DNA of 64,000 nt from positions 4,526,001 to 4,590,000 of the forward strand of contig JAMPIQ010000003.1 of NCBI GenBank assembly GCA_024699855.1, in the 5' to 3' direction. Under the pieces are notes generated by a model that did not search any database, was not told where the DNA came from, and saw only the letters and a list, made by a program, of their open reading frames with translations. Made by a program: the position numbers and the translations under genes. How positions within the stretch are numbered: position 1 is the first letter of the stretch; each line of letters opens with the position of its first letter. Of this stretch, positions 22,204-31,450 are shown in pieces. The DNA comes from Aphelenchoides besseyi (lineage: Eukaryota > Nematoda > Chromadorea > Rhabditida > Aphelenchoididae).

Positions 22204-23619
22204 ACGCATTTACGGTTAAAAAGAATACACTGTAGAGTCAAGTGCATTTCGTATCCTTGTTTTATCTACTAGACAACCTTTTGTTAGCTCGATTGAAAGT
22301 TGTAGATGTGGATAATAAATTCATTTGATGTCTTTGTATTTGGAATCAATTGAAATAGAAACTACAAATCAAAGTGTCCGAAAAGTGTCGAGCATTTCGG
22401 TTCTCGATCGATCAATCCATTGGACTAAAAGTGCGTTTGCTTGGCTCTTGAGTTTCCTGCTATTTCTCTCGATTACGTTGAATTTGAAGGAAATGCACGG
22501 GCAACCGTCGTGGTCGACGCCATTCTTCGAAGTCTTTGAGCGTCCGGCCACTCAATCTCCGTCGTCGGCTTCATCGGCTTCGTTGATTACGTTTGGAAGT
22601 TCGAATGCACGCGAAACAAAAGATCGTTAGATATTCAGAAGGTTTGTGATTAGTTTCTGATTAGAAGTCATAGTTGACGCTTAGCATTGAGAAGCAAGGT
22701 GTTCGTGCGTATGCATACGCTCTTTTCAATGGTTTCGGTCAATCCAATAACCCAACGCTTTTGGATTTGTTTGTTCAGACTCTGGTTATATGCAAAATCA
22801 TCTACTCGACAAACTGGTAATTCGATGTTTCAAAAACAACAAACATTTCGTTGTTCTTCGCATTTGCTCAACACGGCGAAACACATCCACGTTTGTATAT
22901 CTTGTTGCCCCGAAAAGGGCCAACAACCGATACAAACGTGGCTTGTTTCGAAGTATTTGCAAAAATGCGAAGAACAACGAAATTTAGTTGTTTTTGAAAC
23001 GAGTTTTATAGTTTGTTTTGACATAGATGACATTTAACAATACCAGAGTCAAAACAAACAAATCCAAAAGTTCCGGTATTACTTGGAAGTTCGAAAAGAC
23101 ATTGAAAAGAGCGTGCATACGGACGTTGACGATGAAGAGGAAATTGTCAACTAGCGACGCGGACGATGAGCAAATTACGTCGAAGTCATGAATATCTAAC
23201 GATCTTTTGTTTCGCGTGGTTTCGACTTCCAAACGTAGAGGACGATCAAGAAGATTGCCAACAGCAGATTACGCTGTTGACAATCGTGGACCACTGGGAA
23301 TGGCTCCACCACGACGGTTGCCGATGCATTTCCATCTCAAATTCAACGCAATCGAACCAAATATACGCGCAGTTTATTTTACGCAAACGCACTTTTAGTC
23401 CAATGGATTGATCGATCGAGAACCGAAATGCTCGACACTTTTCGGACACTTTGATTTGTAGTTTCTATTTCAATTGATTCCAAATACAAAGACATCAAAT
23501 GAATTTATTATCCACATCTACAACTTTCAATCGAGCTAACAAAAGGTTGTCTAGTAGATAAAACAAGGATACGAAATGCACTTGACTCTACAGTGTATTC
23601 TTTTTAACCGTAAATGCGT
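22204..23619. other. Palindrome centre
   Basis: No gene is assigned. The innermost symmetrical bases are around 22,875-22,942 (CCACGTTTGTAT paired with ATACAAACGTGG, separated by a short spacer). Going outward the two sides are only loosely alike up to about 22,440 and 23,390, then become near identical. Broken coding-like frames occur on both sides (e.g. FNGFGQSNNPTLLDLFVQTL near 22,726), suggesting part of a gene whose frame is lost to sequence noise. Confidence 0.6.
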
Positions 23620-25421
23620 TTAAAGTTTGTGTGGTGGATTCCACTTGTAGGTTCCGCTGAATACGTAGCCGTGTTTCTGCATCAACTGATCACTCGACTC
23701 GGGACCACGACTTCCATACACGTATTTTTCCGGCTTCACGTGCTCTTTCTCGATCTGTTTCAACAGTGGAGTAAAAATTCGCCATGCATGTTCCAACTCA
23801 TCAGCACAAACGAAATTGTACTGTTCACCAGAGAAGAGATCAAAGAACAAACGTTCGTAAGCATCAGGCAATCGAAGATCCTAAACGCTGTTTCAATTGG
23901 ACACTAGTTCAAAGCTCATACCTTGAAACGAGAGTTAAAAGTCAAGTCGAGTTTCGTTTCTTCGGCTTCGAAATGAAAACCCGGTCGTTTGGTATTCAGT
24001 TTCATGTAAACCGCTTCGTTCGGCTGCACACGAATAACCAATTTGTCTCGTTTCAGTGCGCCCGATGGAAAGATGTCGCCGGCAACTTCTTTGTATTGGA
24101 TTCGAACTTCGGCTTTGCGTTCATTCAACGCTTTTCCGCAGCGCAAAAAGAACGGTACGCCCTCCCAACGTTCATTGTTCACGAACAGAACAGCTGTCGC
24201 ATAAGTGGGAGTAACTGAATCGTTCGGAACCGTCGGATCATCCAAATAGCTGGTACGTGCATCTTCGTCTAAAAGAAACGACTCGTAAAACATTGGATTT
24301 GAAAGGTTTACCTTTTCCATTGGGATCGGCAAGGTATTGACCGAGAACGACGTCTTTCAGTTCGACGGCTTTAATGTTCTTGAGTACTTTCACTTTTTCG
24401 TTTCGAATGTCTTCGGCCGACTGATTGTTAGTCTTCCGTTCCGCAATGTCCATCAATTCAAGACTTTTCCTCATCTCAGCGACTGTTGTCTTGTTGGTAG
24501 ACTTTGGTTCGTAAGTTGTCGATTTGAACTGCGAATCACTCGGACGAAGCGAAATGACCGGCATTCCACAGGAATCGAAGCGAAAGATTAAACGGACAGA
24601 ATCAATTGGCACAAGCTCCAACGTCTCGTTTGTGATTGCGTACGTTGTTCGACGATCAAATCCAAATTCCGCAATCAACAACTTGTTTTTATCAAACGTC
24701 TAAAAATGCTTTTAATGCTGTTATTCCTCTGATATCTTACCGCATAAATATCCGACTTTGCCATGAACCGTAGTTCCAGTTGGTTATCGATTTGCGTGAA
24801 CGGTTGAACAAATTCCAGTTCCATCACTCGCTCCGTTTCCAACATTCGATACCCAAAGAATGCGATGATTGGTCCATGCATCGATGCATAGTACATATCC
24901 CAATTGAATAGAGACTTGCACTTTGCCAGCTTTTTACTGCGTTGTTTAAACATCTGAACGCCCGATCTGCGATACGAACGCATCATATCGACGATCTTCA
25001 GCATTTTGGATCCACCACCGCTCACACCATTGAAATTCGATTTCCACTTTATCCATCTGAGCCAATTCCAAAGCCTTAATGATCAGATCGTTGACTTGTT
25101 CGAATAATGGCGCGCAGATTTGTTCGAACTGTTGAAGAGACAATTCGGTTGAGAAACTGATTTCATCGCATCGTTTGTTCAATTTGATTCTACAATCGAA
25201 ACTTCAACTCACTGGTCAATAATTGGAATTTACTTTGTAGTTGGTTTTGCAATTAACTCTCGTTTCGCCTTTTCGCATTCTCGTCGTAGACCCAACAGAG
25301 CTTTGACGTTTAATTTGATGCGAAGTGTCTTTTTAATCTCATCGACATAATGGTTAATCAAAGCGTTCGTAAAGTCGATACCACCCAAACGATCATTACC
25401 AGCAGTCGACTTGATCTCCAC
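23620..25421 (-). CDS. Hsp70-like fragment fused to G6PD C-terminal part, right-arm copy
   Basis: Mirror of 20,403-22,203, with the same Hsp70-to-G6PD transition in one frame. One small difference near 25,020-25,027 (extra bases in the FQW/SGGG junction) shifts the frame here, so one of the two arms is wrong at this point. All G6PD motifs listed for the left copy are present. Confidence 0.78.
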
Positions 25422-25475
25422 CTTTGTTCATGATTAGCAGTTTATTTCGCCTAATAGAGATTCTTTCTCATACAC

Positions 25476-25999
25476 TTAGTTTTTGAACAACTTATCGAGA
25501 GCCATTTTCATTGGGTAGGTCAGTAGAAAAATAGTAAATGTCGCCGCAACCGCCGTCCGGTATCCCACTGCATCGATGTAGCGTCTTGGTGGATCTGTTT
25601 GTGTTTGCTCGTCCATCACTATCGTCAGCGACTCCGACTGTTGTTCGATGAACTTGATCAGGTCCGCACGTTCCTGTTCTTTTTTCAGTCCTGCAAAATC
25701 CATCGTTGTTCCGGGGATGTACTTCTTTGGGTCTTTCAAGTAGTCGAAAAGAGTTACTCTCGTCCAAGTAATGCCCTAAAACTCAATGATAAAAAAGAAA
25801 AAAACTGATAAATTACCTTGTTTTTGTTTGCCGCTGAGTAATCAAAATTCGAAACTTGGCCAGTTTTACGGTTCACGACACCGTAGAGTGTTGGGCCAAT
25901 ACTTGAATGCTCAGGTTCTTGACTAACTGCATGACAATTCGCGCACATCTGTTTGAAGACCTCCTTTCCTTTTTCATAGTCTCCTTCGGCAATCGACAT
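25476..25999 (-). CDS. Cytochrome c with hydrophobic C-terminal extension
   Basis: Electron carrier between complexes III and IV. Exons: 25,999-25,817 and 25,775-25,476, separated by a 41-nt intron. Residues 1-107 are a full mitochondrial-type cytochrome c: MCANCH haem-binding site (Cys19, Cys22, His23), [19 protein letters not shown], and [14 protein letters not shown] with the axial Met. Eukaryotic cytochrome c normally ends a few residues after the LIxFI helix. Here the frame continues for about 53 residues ([20 protein letters not shown], then [20 protein letters not shown]) to a stop. The added tail contains a likely membrane-spanning helix with basic residues on the far side. A TTTTCAG site lies 5 nt before the ATG, consistent with a spliced-leader acceptor. 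An AATAAA lies downstream. Whether the tail is real is discussed in the findings. Confidence 0.85.
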
Positions 26000-26000
26000 T

Positions 26001-27060
26001 TTGCCTGAAAACAAGCGTTAGTTTTGGAGTTTTTGAATCAATAGAAATCGAACGGTCATTCAACCGATGAGATTGCCAACAATCAAAACAACTTTTTCTT
26101 TAACATCTTTAATAACAATCACAAATAACAAAACTCATGCACAACAATTCTTCTTCAGGTGTAAAACGAACATGAAAACCCAAAATGTTTCTGTAGCAGA
26201 AATGGTCTCAGAATCGGCTCGGTTTTACGTCTTCCGAATGATCGAGATTTTGGGGGCGCTAAAACAATTGGAATGAATTGAGACTTGCAATAACAATAAA
26301 CCTGATGTTAAAGATAGTGGTAAAAACACTCGAACTGCCCATCTTTGTCTTAACAATCCAGTGTTTGATATACGAATGACCATCGAAACCGGGAACGAAT
26401 TGTATGACCGCATTTCGTGCGCCAATATCCGAAACAACAACTGAAGTTGGACAAAACGGTCATGTTATAATGACCGAACTCAGCAGCGAGGTGCACGAAA
26501 AGAATTTGAAAAGCATCGGCGATCTAACAGACCACCGACTTTCCGCTTGAAACCCGTTAAGCGTTGGGCACTAAACGGTAAGAAGAACTGACAACCAAAA
26601 CCAATGGATGAAACACTTAGCTCTTTGGCTTTGATACCGAAATCAGTGGTTGTTTTCCATTGGATTTGAGGACCAACGAGTCCATTAAGCAACCTTAGCT
26701 TCAGGATTATCGATGCGAACACTCGGCTATCGATGTACGAATCGGTCGCTGAAACGACTGTTGTCTACGGCGTCCAGTTCATTGCATTCGAATCGCAATA
26801 AGCCGCTGCTTTTCGTCAAACAAAAACCCCACATCCGAATCTCAAAAACGTGGAATTGTCTTCAAGATTTACAACGAACCTGCGCACAAAACCACTGTTT
26901 ATTTCGTAATGCAAGTTCAATTAACCACGTAAAGCCTTCAACACACTTTGTTCGAAAGCTCATGAAAAGCTTCATGTTACCAGCCCTCGAACTGCTCGAA
27001 TTCGGCCATCAACTTCTACGCCTGTTTGATTGCATAACGTTCTTTTGTTATCCGAATACA
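26001..27060. other. Right-arm stretch with no assigned gene
   Basis: Mirror of 18,760-19,810. Short frames are present on both strands; none is supported by a domain or by coherent splice signals. Confidence 0.35.
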
Positions 27061-27097
27061 AGTACCTGAACAATCAAAAATAAAAGCTCATTCAATT

Positions 27098-27426
27098 CTA
27101 GCTCAACCGATCACTTCCGCGTGCTGTTCGGTACAATTTGCCGTGAATATCTTTCAACCGGTCTTGTAGCTTCTGCCGGTTTAATTTTTTGTCTTCGTTA
27201 TTGGGCATTGGTGAGTGTTGATTCACACTGAAAAGAATAAAGGAAGCAATCTGAGAAATTAACTCACTGAAGTAACATCTTTTTTTTCTCTACGGTCACC
27301 TTCGTGATCCCGATCAAGTTGTCGTAGTAAGTGATAACATGATTGATCTTTCTTCTTCCCGACAATCCACGGCATTGTATCCAGTCGATTCGTGCAAACG
27401 ATCTCCCCAGTAACACCATGTATCAT
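27098..27426 (-). CDS. Unassigned small protein, right-arm copy
   Basis: Mirror copy of 18,394-18,721. An extra T in the run at 27,280-27,287 shifts the first exon relative to the left arm; the second exon is unchanged. Confidence 0.4.
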
Positions 27427-27585
27427 CGAGCAAAACCGTTATAAAAATCACAATCTTCTAACTAATACAACAAAATAAAATACACGTATTTATTTAGCGC
27501 ATTAAACGGCCTATATTGGCCAAACAAATGAGGTAAAAAGAAAATTGGATAAGTAGAAAGACCTGATGGTGGACGTTGACCTCAA

Positions 27586-28118
27586 TCATTGGGCATGGCG
27601 ACGTCTACGCAAAGTGTAATCGCACATCGACTCCGCTGGATCCGGGTTCTTTGGCGTGATTCCAAGCTTCTCTTTAGTCTCAGCAATCTTTTTTTTTAAC
27701 GCCCGAATCCTGCATTTTCAGAGGTAGACTGAGAAGACCTTCGAGATACTTTTCCAGGAACCTTTGCTGCGATTCCGCTTGTCGCGCTTCAAGTACCCCT
27801 CTTTCATTTTCATGATACGAGTTAACAGTTATCTTCGGTGCTTTATGGAAATTGTAATCCCACAGCGTTCGATCATCTGGGTATTCTCTATCTGAAATGC
27901 AACTGTTAATCAGTGAAGTTGCTTTTAGCTTACGGCATGTGTTCGTCAAAATTTGTTCGTCCGCCGGAATGCCTTTTTTTTTTCCTGAATCATGACCTTG
28001 AGATCTCGGAAAGTAATTGACACGTCGACCTAAAATGACGCCAAGTAAACACGGTAAACTACAAACCTACCTCAAGAGCGATAGAGCTGCCATCCAAAAA
28101 CATCGCAACGACTTTCAT
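27586..28118 (-). CDS. Ubiquitin-like domain protein, right-arm copy (two frameshifts)
   Basis: Mirror copy of 17,705-18,234. The A8 run of the left arm is T10 here (27,973-27,982), and a second A8 run is T9 at about 27,689, each shifting the frame. The left-arm version gives a continuous ubiquitin-like fold, so these are most likely consensus errors. Confidence 0.65.
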
Positions 28119-28280
28119 GATCCACGAGTGCCAGAAACGAGTTTTGGTCGAAAATATTCAACTGAAATCAAATTGGTACGTGAAATCGAGAAAGTTCGCG
28201 AAAGATTGGAAAGTTCAAAGGAATGCGCAATTGGAATCAAAGAAAAAGTCGCCAGAACTATTCTGAAACTCGAAAATTGA
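28034..28280 (+). CDS. Small coiled-coil protein, right-arm copy
   Basis: Mirror copy of the 81-residue charged helical protein at 17,543-17,788; same start (MTPSKHGK) and end. Antisense to the first exon of the right-arm ubiquitin-like gene. Confidence 0.4.
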
Positions 28281-28677
28281 CAGCAAAGAGGAAGGAAACT
28301 CAAATTGATCCAGAATTCATTTCAACGACTCTAAACACAAAAACTTAAAAGCTGAAAACCACGTGCTCGAGTAGTCGTCTTGACCACCGGACAAGTTTGT
28401 CATTCGACGTTCAGCAATACACGTATTTTGTGCAAGTTGGGCAACTTACAGCTCTGCGCACAATAGTTCGTAACCAACTGCTGAGCTTTCGACTTCAACG
28501 GCCATCTCAGTGAACGAGGATGATCAGTATGCGAATAGCGGAGGTTTTGAGAATGCGAATAACAAAGAGTCAAGAGTAACAACAAGATCTCGACGGCAAT
28601 CTAATCGGAAGCGAAAGTAATTTTTGTTGAGGTTTATTCAATAAACAAACATGACTACAGAAATGCGATTGATATGA

Positions 28678-28866
28678 CTAGAAATGCAGTTGATGTTCAT
28701 AATGATCATCGGTCTCTTCAATGCTCGTGAGTTTCTTGCGTTCTTGATAAAACTGTTTCAACGATTCGATCTTTGCGATAACCTCATCTCTCAATTCACT
28801 GGAGTAAAAGTGTTCCCTCATTCTTCCTTTTCTACGATCTTTCCTGCTCCTAAATCCCTCTAGCAC
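28678..28866 (-). CDS. Basic/coiled-coil C-terminal exon, right-arm copy (intact)
   Basis: The right-arm version of the left-arm piece at 16,957-17,145, with one T fewer in a homopolymer and hence an open frame: LEGFRSRKDRRKGRMREHF, then SSELRDEVIAKIESLKQFYQ and a Tyr/His-rich end (DDHYEHQLHF). It is probably the last exon of a small gene whose upstream exons lie around 28,980-29,200. Lysine/arginine-rich start and amphipathic helix are visible; no family is recognised. A second in-frame possibility is that it is free-standing, but no convincing start codon is present. Confidence 0.45.
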   Translation of the reverse strand: MLEGFRSRKDRRKGRMREHFYSSELRDEVIAKIESLKQFYQERKKLTSIEETDDHYEHQLHF

Positions 28867-29616
28867 TCCGCTTGGACTATTCTATCGTTTATTCTTTCTT
28901 CGTCTACTTATACAATATAGAGAAAGGGGTGGGGCTGGATCATCAAAACATTCTTACACTGGTGTGTTCCACTACAACGGCCATTAGATTACGTGGTCCC
29001 GATTGATGACGATCGACATGCGAGATTTTGATTAAAACGGCGGTTCCAAGACAAACTGTGCCAAAACTGAAAACAAAATAAGAACACTTAAATCATTTCA
29101 ATGTACTTACAGTTCGATTTTAGTCCAAGAACACGGGCAAATTAGTGAGCCTCGTTTTGGCACTAATGAGCTTTCATGGGTACCTGGAAGAGCTGAGTTT
29201 GTTGTCCAAATGATTTGCTTCAGAATAATTGATAGTCTGAGTATAATATACTTCATTTATCCGTGGAAAAAACGATTATTATGTTGCTCAAAAAAGTAAT
29301 TGAATTGCCACAGCGACATTCTTTAAATGTTTGATCTTCAGCATCAAACAACATTGCAGAAATGAATAACCGCCAACGTATTGAGGCAATGGAAAGATGT
29401 TAAATTTGTTCGTTCTGTAGTTGATGAATTTTGTTGGTTAGTGGAGGTAGACTAGAGATTTCAATTTTTAGAAATATAAGAAGCTTTTGGTTTTAAACGG
29501 CATCGTTGTTTATACGCCTACTTTGATTGATATTTTCAATCATGACAATCTCGAGATCACTCATAATCTTTGGGCGCACATACTTGCATGGCTAGTTAAG
29601 CTTTTTCTTAAACAAT

Positions 29617-29901
29617 AGCATTATGTCTTCGTCGGAGCTTGCAGTTTCAAGCTATCGGTAAATCGGATGTTCGTTAAAGCTAAAACGTGTGTTTCAGTTT
29701 GGCAATCAAAGTTTACCGATTCAAGTTGGCTATCGATGGTACCTTATTTGCAAGTGAGTTTTTTCGATTTTATTGAAAAAGCAAATGTTCAGAAAGAAGA
29801 TATTAACGGATGCCAAACTTCTTGGAATTTTCGTTGCTCCTTTTATTGCCTTCTGTCGTTGACAAAAATTTTTTGGATTGACATTTGTAATCTTCGATTA
29901 T
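29617..29901 (+). CDS. Candidate small spliced gene, right arm
   Basis: ATG at about 29,622 (MSSSELAVSSYR) with donor GTAAATC and acceptor GTTTCAG at 29,696, then a second GTGAGT...TTCAG intron. Depending on phase, the last exon reads ILTDAKLLGIFVAPFIAFCR, a plausible short hydrophobic C-terminus, but the phases of the three exons do not agree without a one-base change. Family unknown. The mirrored stretch at 15,917-16,203 is the left-arm copy. Confidence 0.3.
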
Positions 29902-30490
29902 AAGTAAACACATCATAGTTTTTTCAACTCAAATCCGTTTATTTTCAATAATGCAACCCCGAACCCAACTATAGTTATTGGCGAGATGGTAAGCCTTAAA
30001 ACACCATAACCGCATTAACAATATTGTTTCTCAGAAGTGTTTACTTTACAAAACAATTCGTAAGCTGAACGAATTGGAAGTCGAAATGCCAAAAAAGACG
30101 CGAAAACTTCAGATAAAGAATCTCATGAGTACAAACACAAGAGTTGTAGAACTAAATGAATCGGTTGTGGTTCACACAAAAAGCATCCGTATTTGCCACT
30201 ACATTAATCCCTCTTCTGATCTTGTTGTTTATGATACTCACATCGATTGAGGTAACATTTGAATGTCGCTAACGTCAATCTCTATTTAGATTCATGGAAT
30301 AGAAACGTTTATTAACATGATTTTGAGTTGGAGACCTGTGTTGTTTCCATAGGTTTAGTCTACTTGGTTCTTTCCTTTATTCTTTCAGAATTTGAACGCT
30401 CATTTTTGCGCATCGATTTTGTGTAAGACTACTAATAGTCATTTTACCGTGTGCACGACGACAAATCGTTTCGACCTACAGTAGCAAGTT
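29902..30490. other. Right-arm outer region
   Basis: Contains a possible short exon (30,040-30,115; KTIRKLNELEVEMPKKTRKL) after an intron-like GTAAGC...TCTCAG, and in the left-arm version a hydrophobic stretch (FATTLIPLLILLFMILTSID). A one-T difference between arms changes the frame. Nothing else is recognised. Confidence 0.3.
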
Positions 30491-30699
30491 AACTTAGTTT
30501 TCCAAATAAATTATAACTTTGAATTTGCCACGTTGTATGAGGGGGGTCTTTCTGCGGCGGTTGATTGACAGCTCCGCGAGCTTTTGCGCATCGATCGGAG
30601 GTTGATGAGTGACAAGTATATTAATTACTCTCCCGAGAAGCTTGCGGCAATAGCTGAGGTCTGGGATTTTAGGTCGAAAATTTGTGCCATACACTACTA

Positions 30700-31024
30700 A
30701 CATTGGCAGACTGAATACCTTACGTCGTTGTTTGAGAAGAATAAGATGGAGTATAGAAAACCATTTGTTGCACGTCCTCCAAAAGTTGGTGAACTGGTTC
30801 TGATTTCGGAGGAACAGATTCCACGAGGTCAGTGGAAGTTGGCTCGAATTCAACGGCTCGTGGTTGATAAAAAAGGAGATGTCCGTACGGCAGAGGTCCG
30901 TTTACCGTTGGGGAAGGTTTTAAACCGTGCTATCAATTTGTTGTGCCCTCTGGAAGTGGGAGGTGAAGTCAATGAGGCGGAGCTGGCAGTATCGAAAGTC
31001 GTTGAGGAGGCCGTTCAATCTTGA
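30700..31024 (+). pseudogene. BEL/Pao retrotransposon pol, 3' end (integrase C-terminal DUF5641-like)
   Basis: The frame TEYLTSLFEKNKMEYRKPF, then PPKVGELVLISEEQIPRGQW and KLARIQRLVVDKKGDVRTAE, VRLPLGK...RAINLLCPLE matches the C-terminal domain that follows the integrase core in BEL/Pao polyproteins (EYL..L, GdlVli, pRg.WplgrI, DG.vR..). The stop is at 31,022-31,024. Upstream, the gag, protease, reverse transcriptase and integrase core are absent; similar sequence back to about 30,530 has stops and lies inside the palindrome arm. It is a truncated element. Confidence 0.82.
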
Positions 31025-31163
31025 CAAGAACGCCCGATTCGAAAAGCGAAGCAAAAAGCTCTTCGTGCGATTCATGAGTGCTTTGAAGACGAAGAAATTT
31101 GAGGGAAAAGAATGAAGGGGTTGCGTTTCGGTTACGGTTCTCTTTTTTGTCTCTTAACAATGC

Positions 31164-31186
31164 GGGCGGGGGGGGGGGGGGGGGGT
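31164..31186 (+). other. Poly-G tract (probable polypurine tract)
   Basis: GCGGGC followed by 18 consecutive G immediately precedes TATGTCGCG, the presumed LTR start. A purine run in this position is where plus-strand priming occurs in LTR retrotransposons. Its length may be misjudged by sequencing. Confidence 0.6.
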
Positions 31187-31450
31187 ATGTCGCGTGAGAC
31201 GCGAGGAACCTGTTGATGGTGACTTAAGGAACCCAAACGAGTCCCACCCCTTCTCCCCTGTTCTAACTTATTATGCCAAATGTGGCGTCCTTTTATGCCC
31301 TACGTTTCCCGTCATCTCTTCAATCGTTGTTTTCCCCCATTTCCCCATTTTTTGTTGTGATTCGCGAATGTTGTTTTGTTAAATCGCGACTATTGTTTGT
31401 AAAGGTCTATTTGACCTTCTCTTAAGTTTGAGGAATAAATCATCGTTCGT
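31187..31450 (+). repeat. Probable 3' LTR of the BEL/Pao element
   Basis: It begins with TGTCGCGTGAGACGCG directly after the poly-G tract and extends to about the stop codon of the neighbouring minus-strand gene, including an AATAAA-type signal near 31,433. The right border and target-site duplication were not identified, and no matching 5' LTR is present in the window. Confidence 0.5.

Larger units (their letters stand above)
15190..22911 (+). repeat. Giant inverted repeat, left arm
   Basis: Reverse complement of 22,912-30,627. Paired positions sum to 45,817-45,823 along the whole length, so there are only a few nt of net indel over 7.7 kb. Outer parts are near identical, differing mainly in homopolymer lengths; the inner 400-500 bases on each side of the centre differ strongly. 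The arm starts at the first base after the N gap. Confidence 0.97.
22912..30627 (-). repeat. Giant inverted repeat, right arm
   Basis: Mirror copy of 15,190-22,911. It continues without interruption into BEL/Pao retrotransposon sequence at 30,628, whereas the left arm stops at the gap. The right arm is therefore the copy with normal genomic continuation. Confidence 0.97.
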
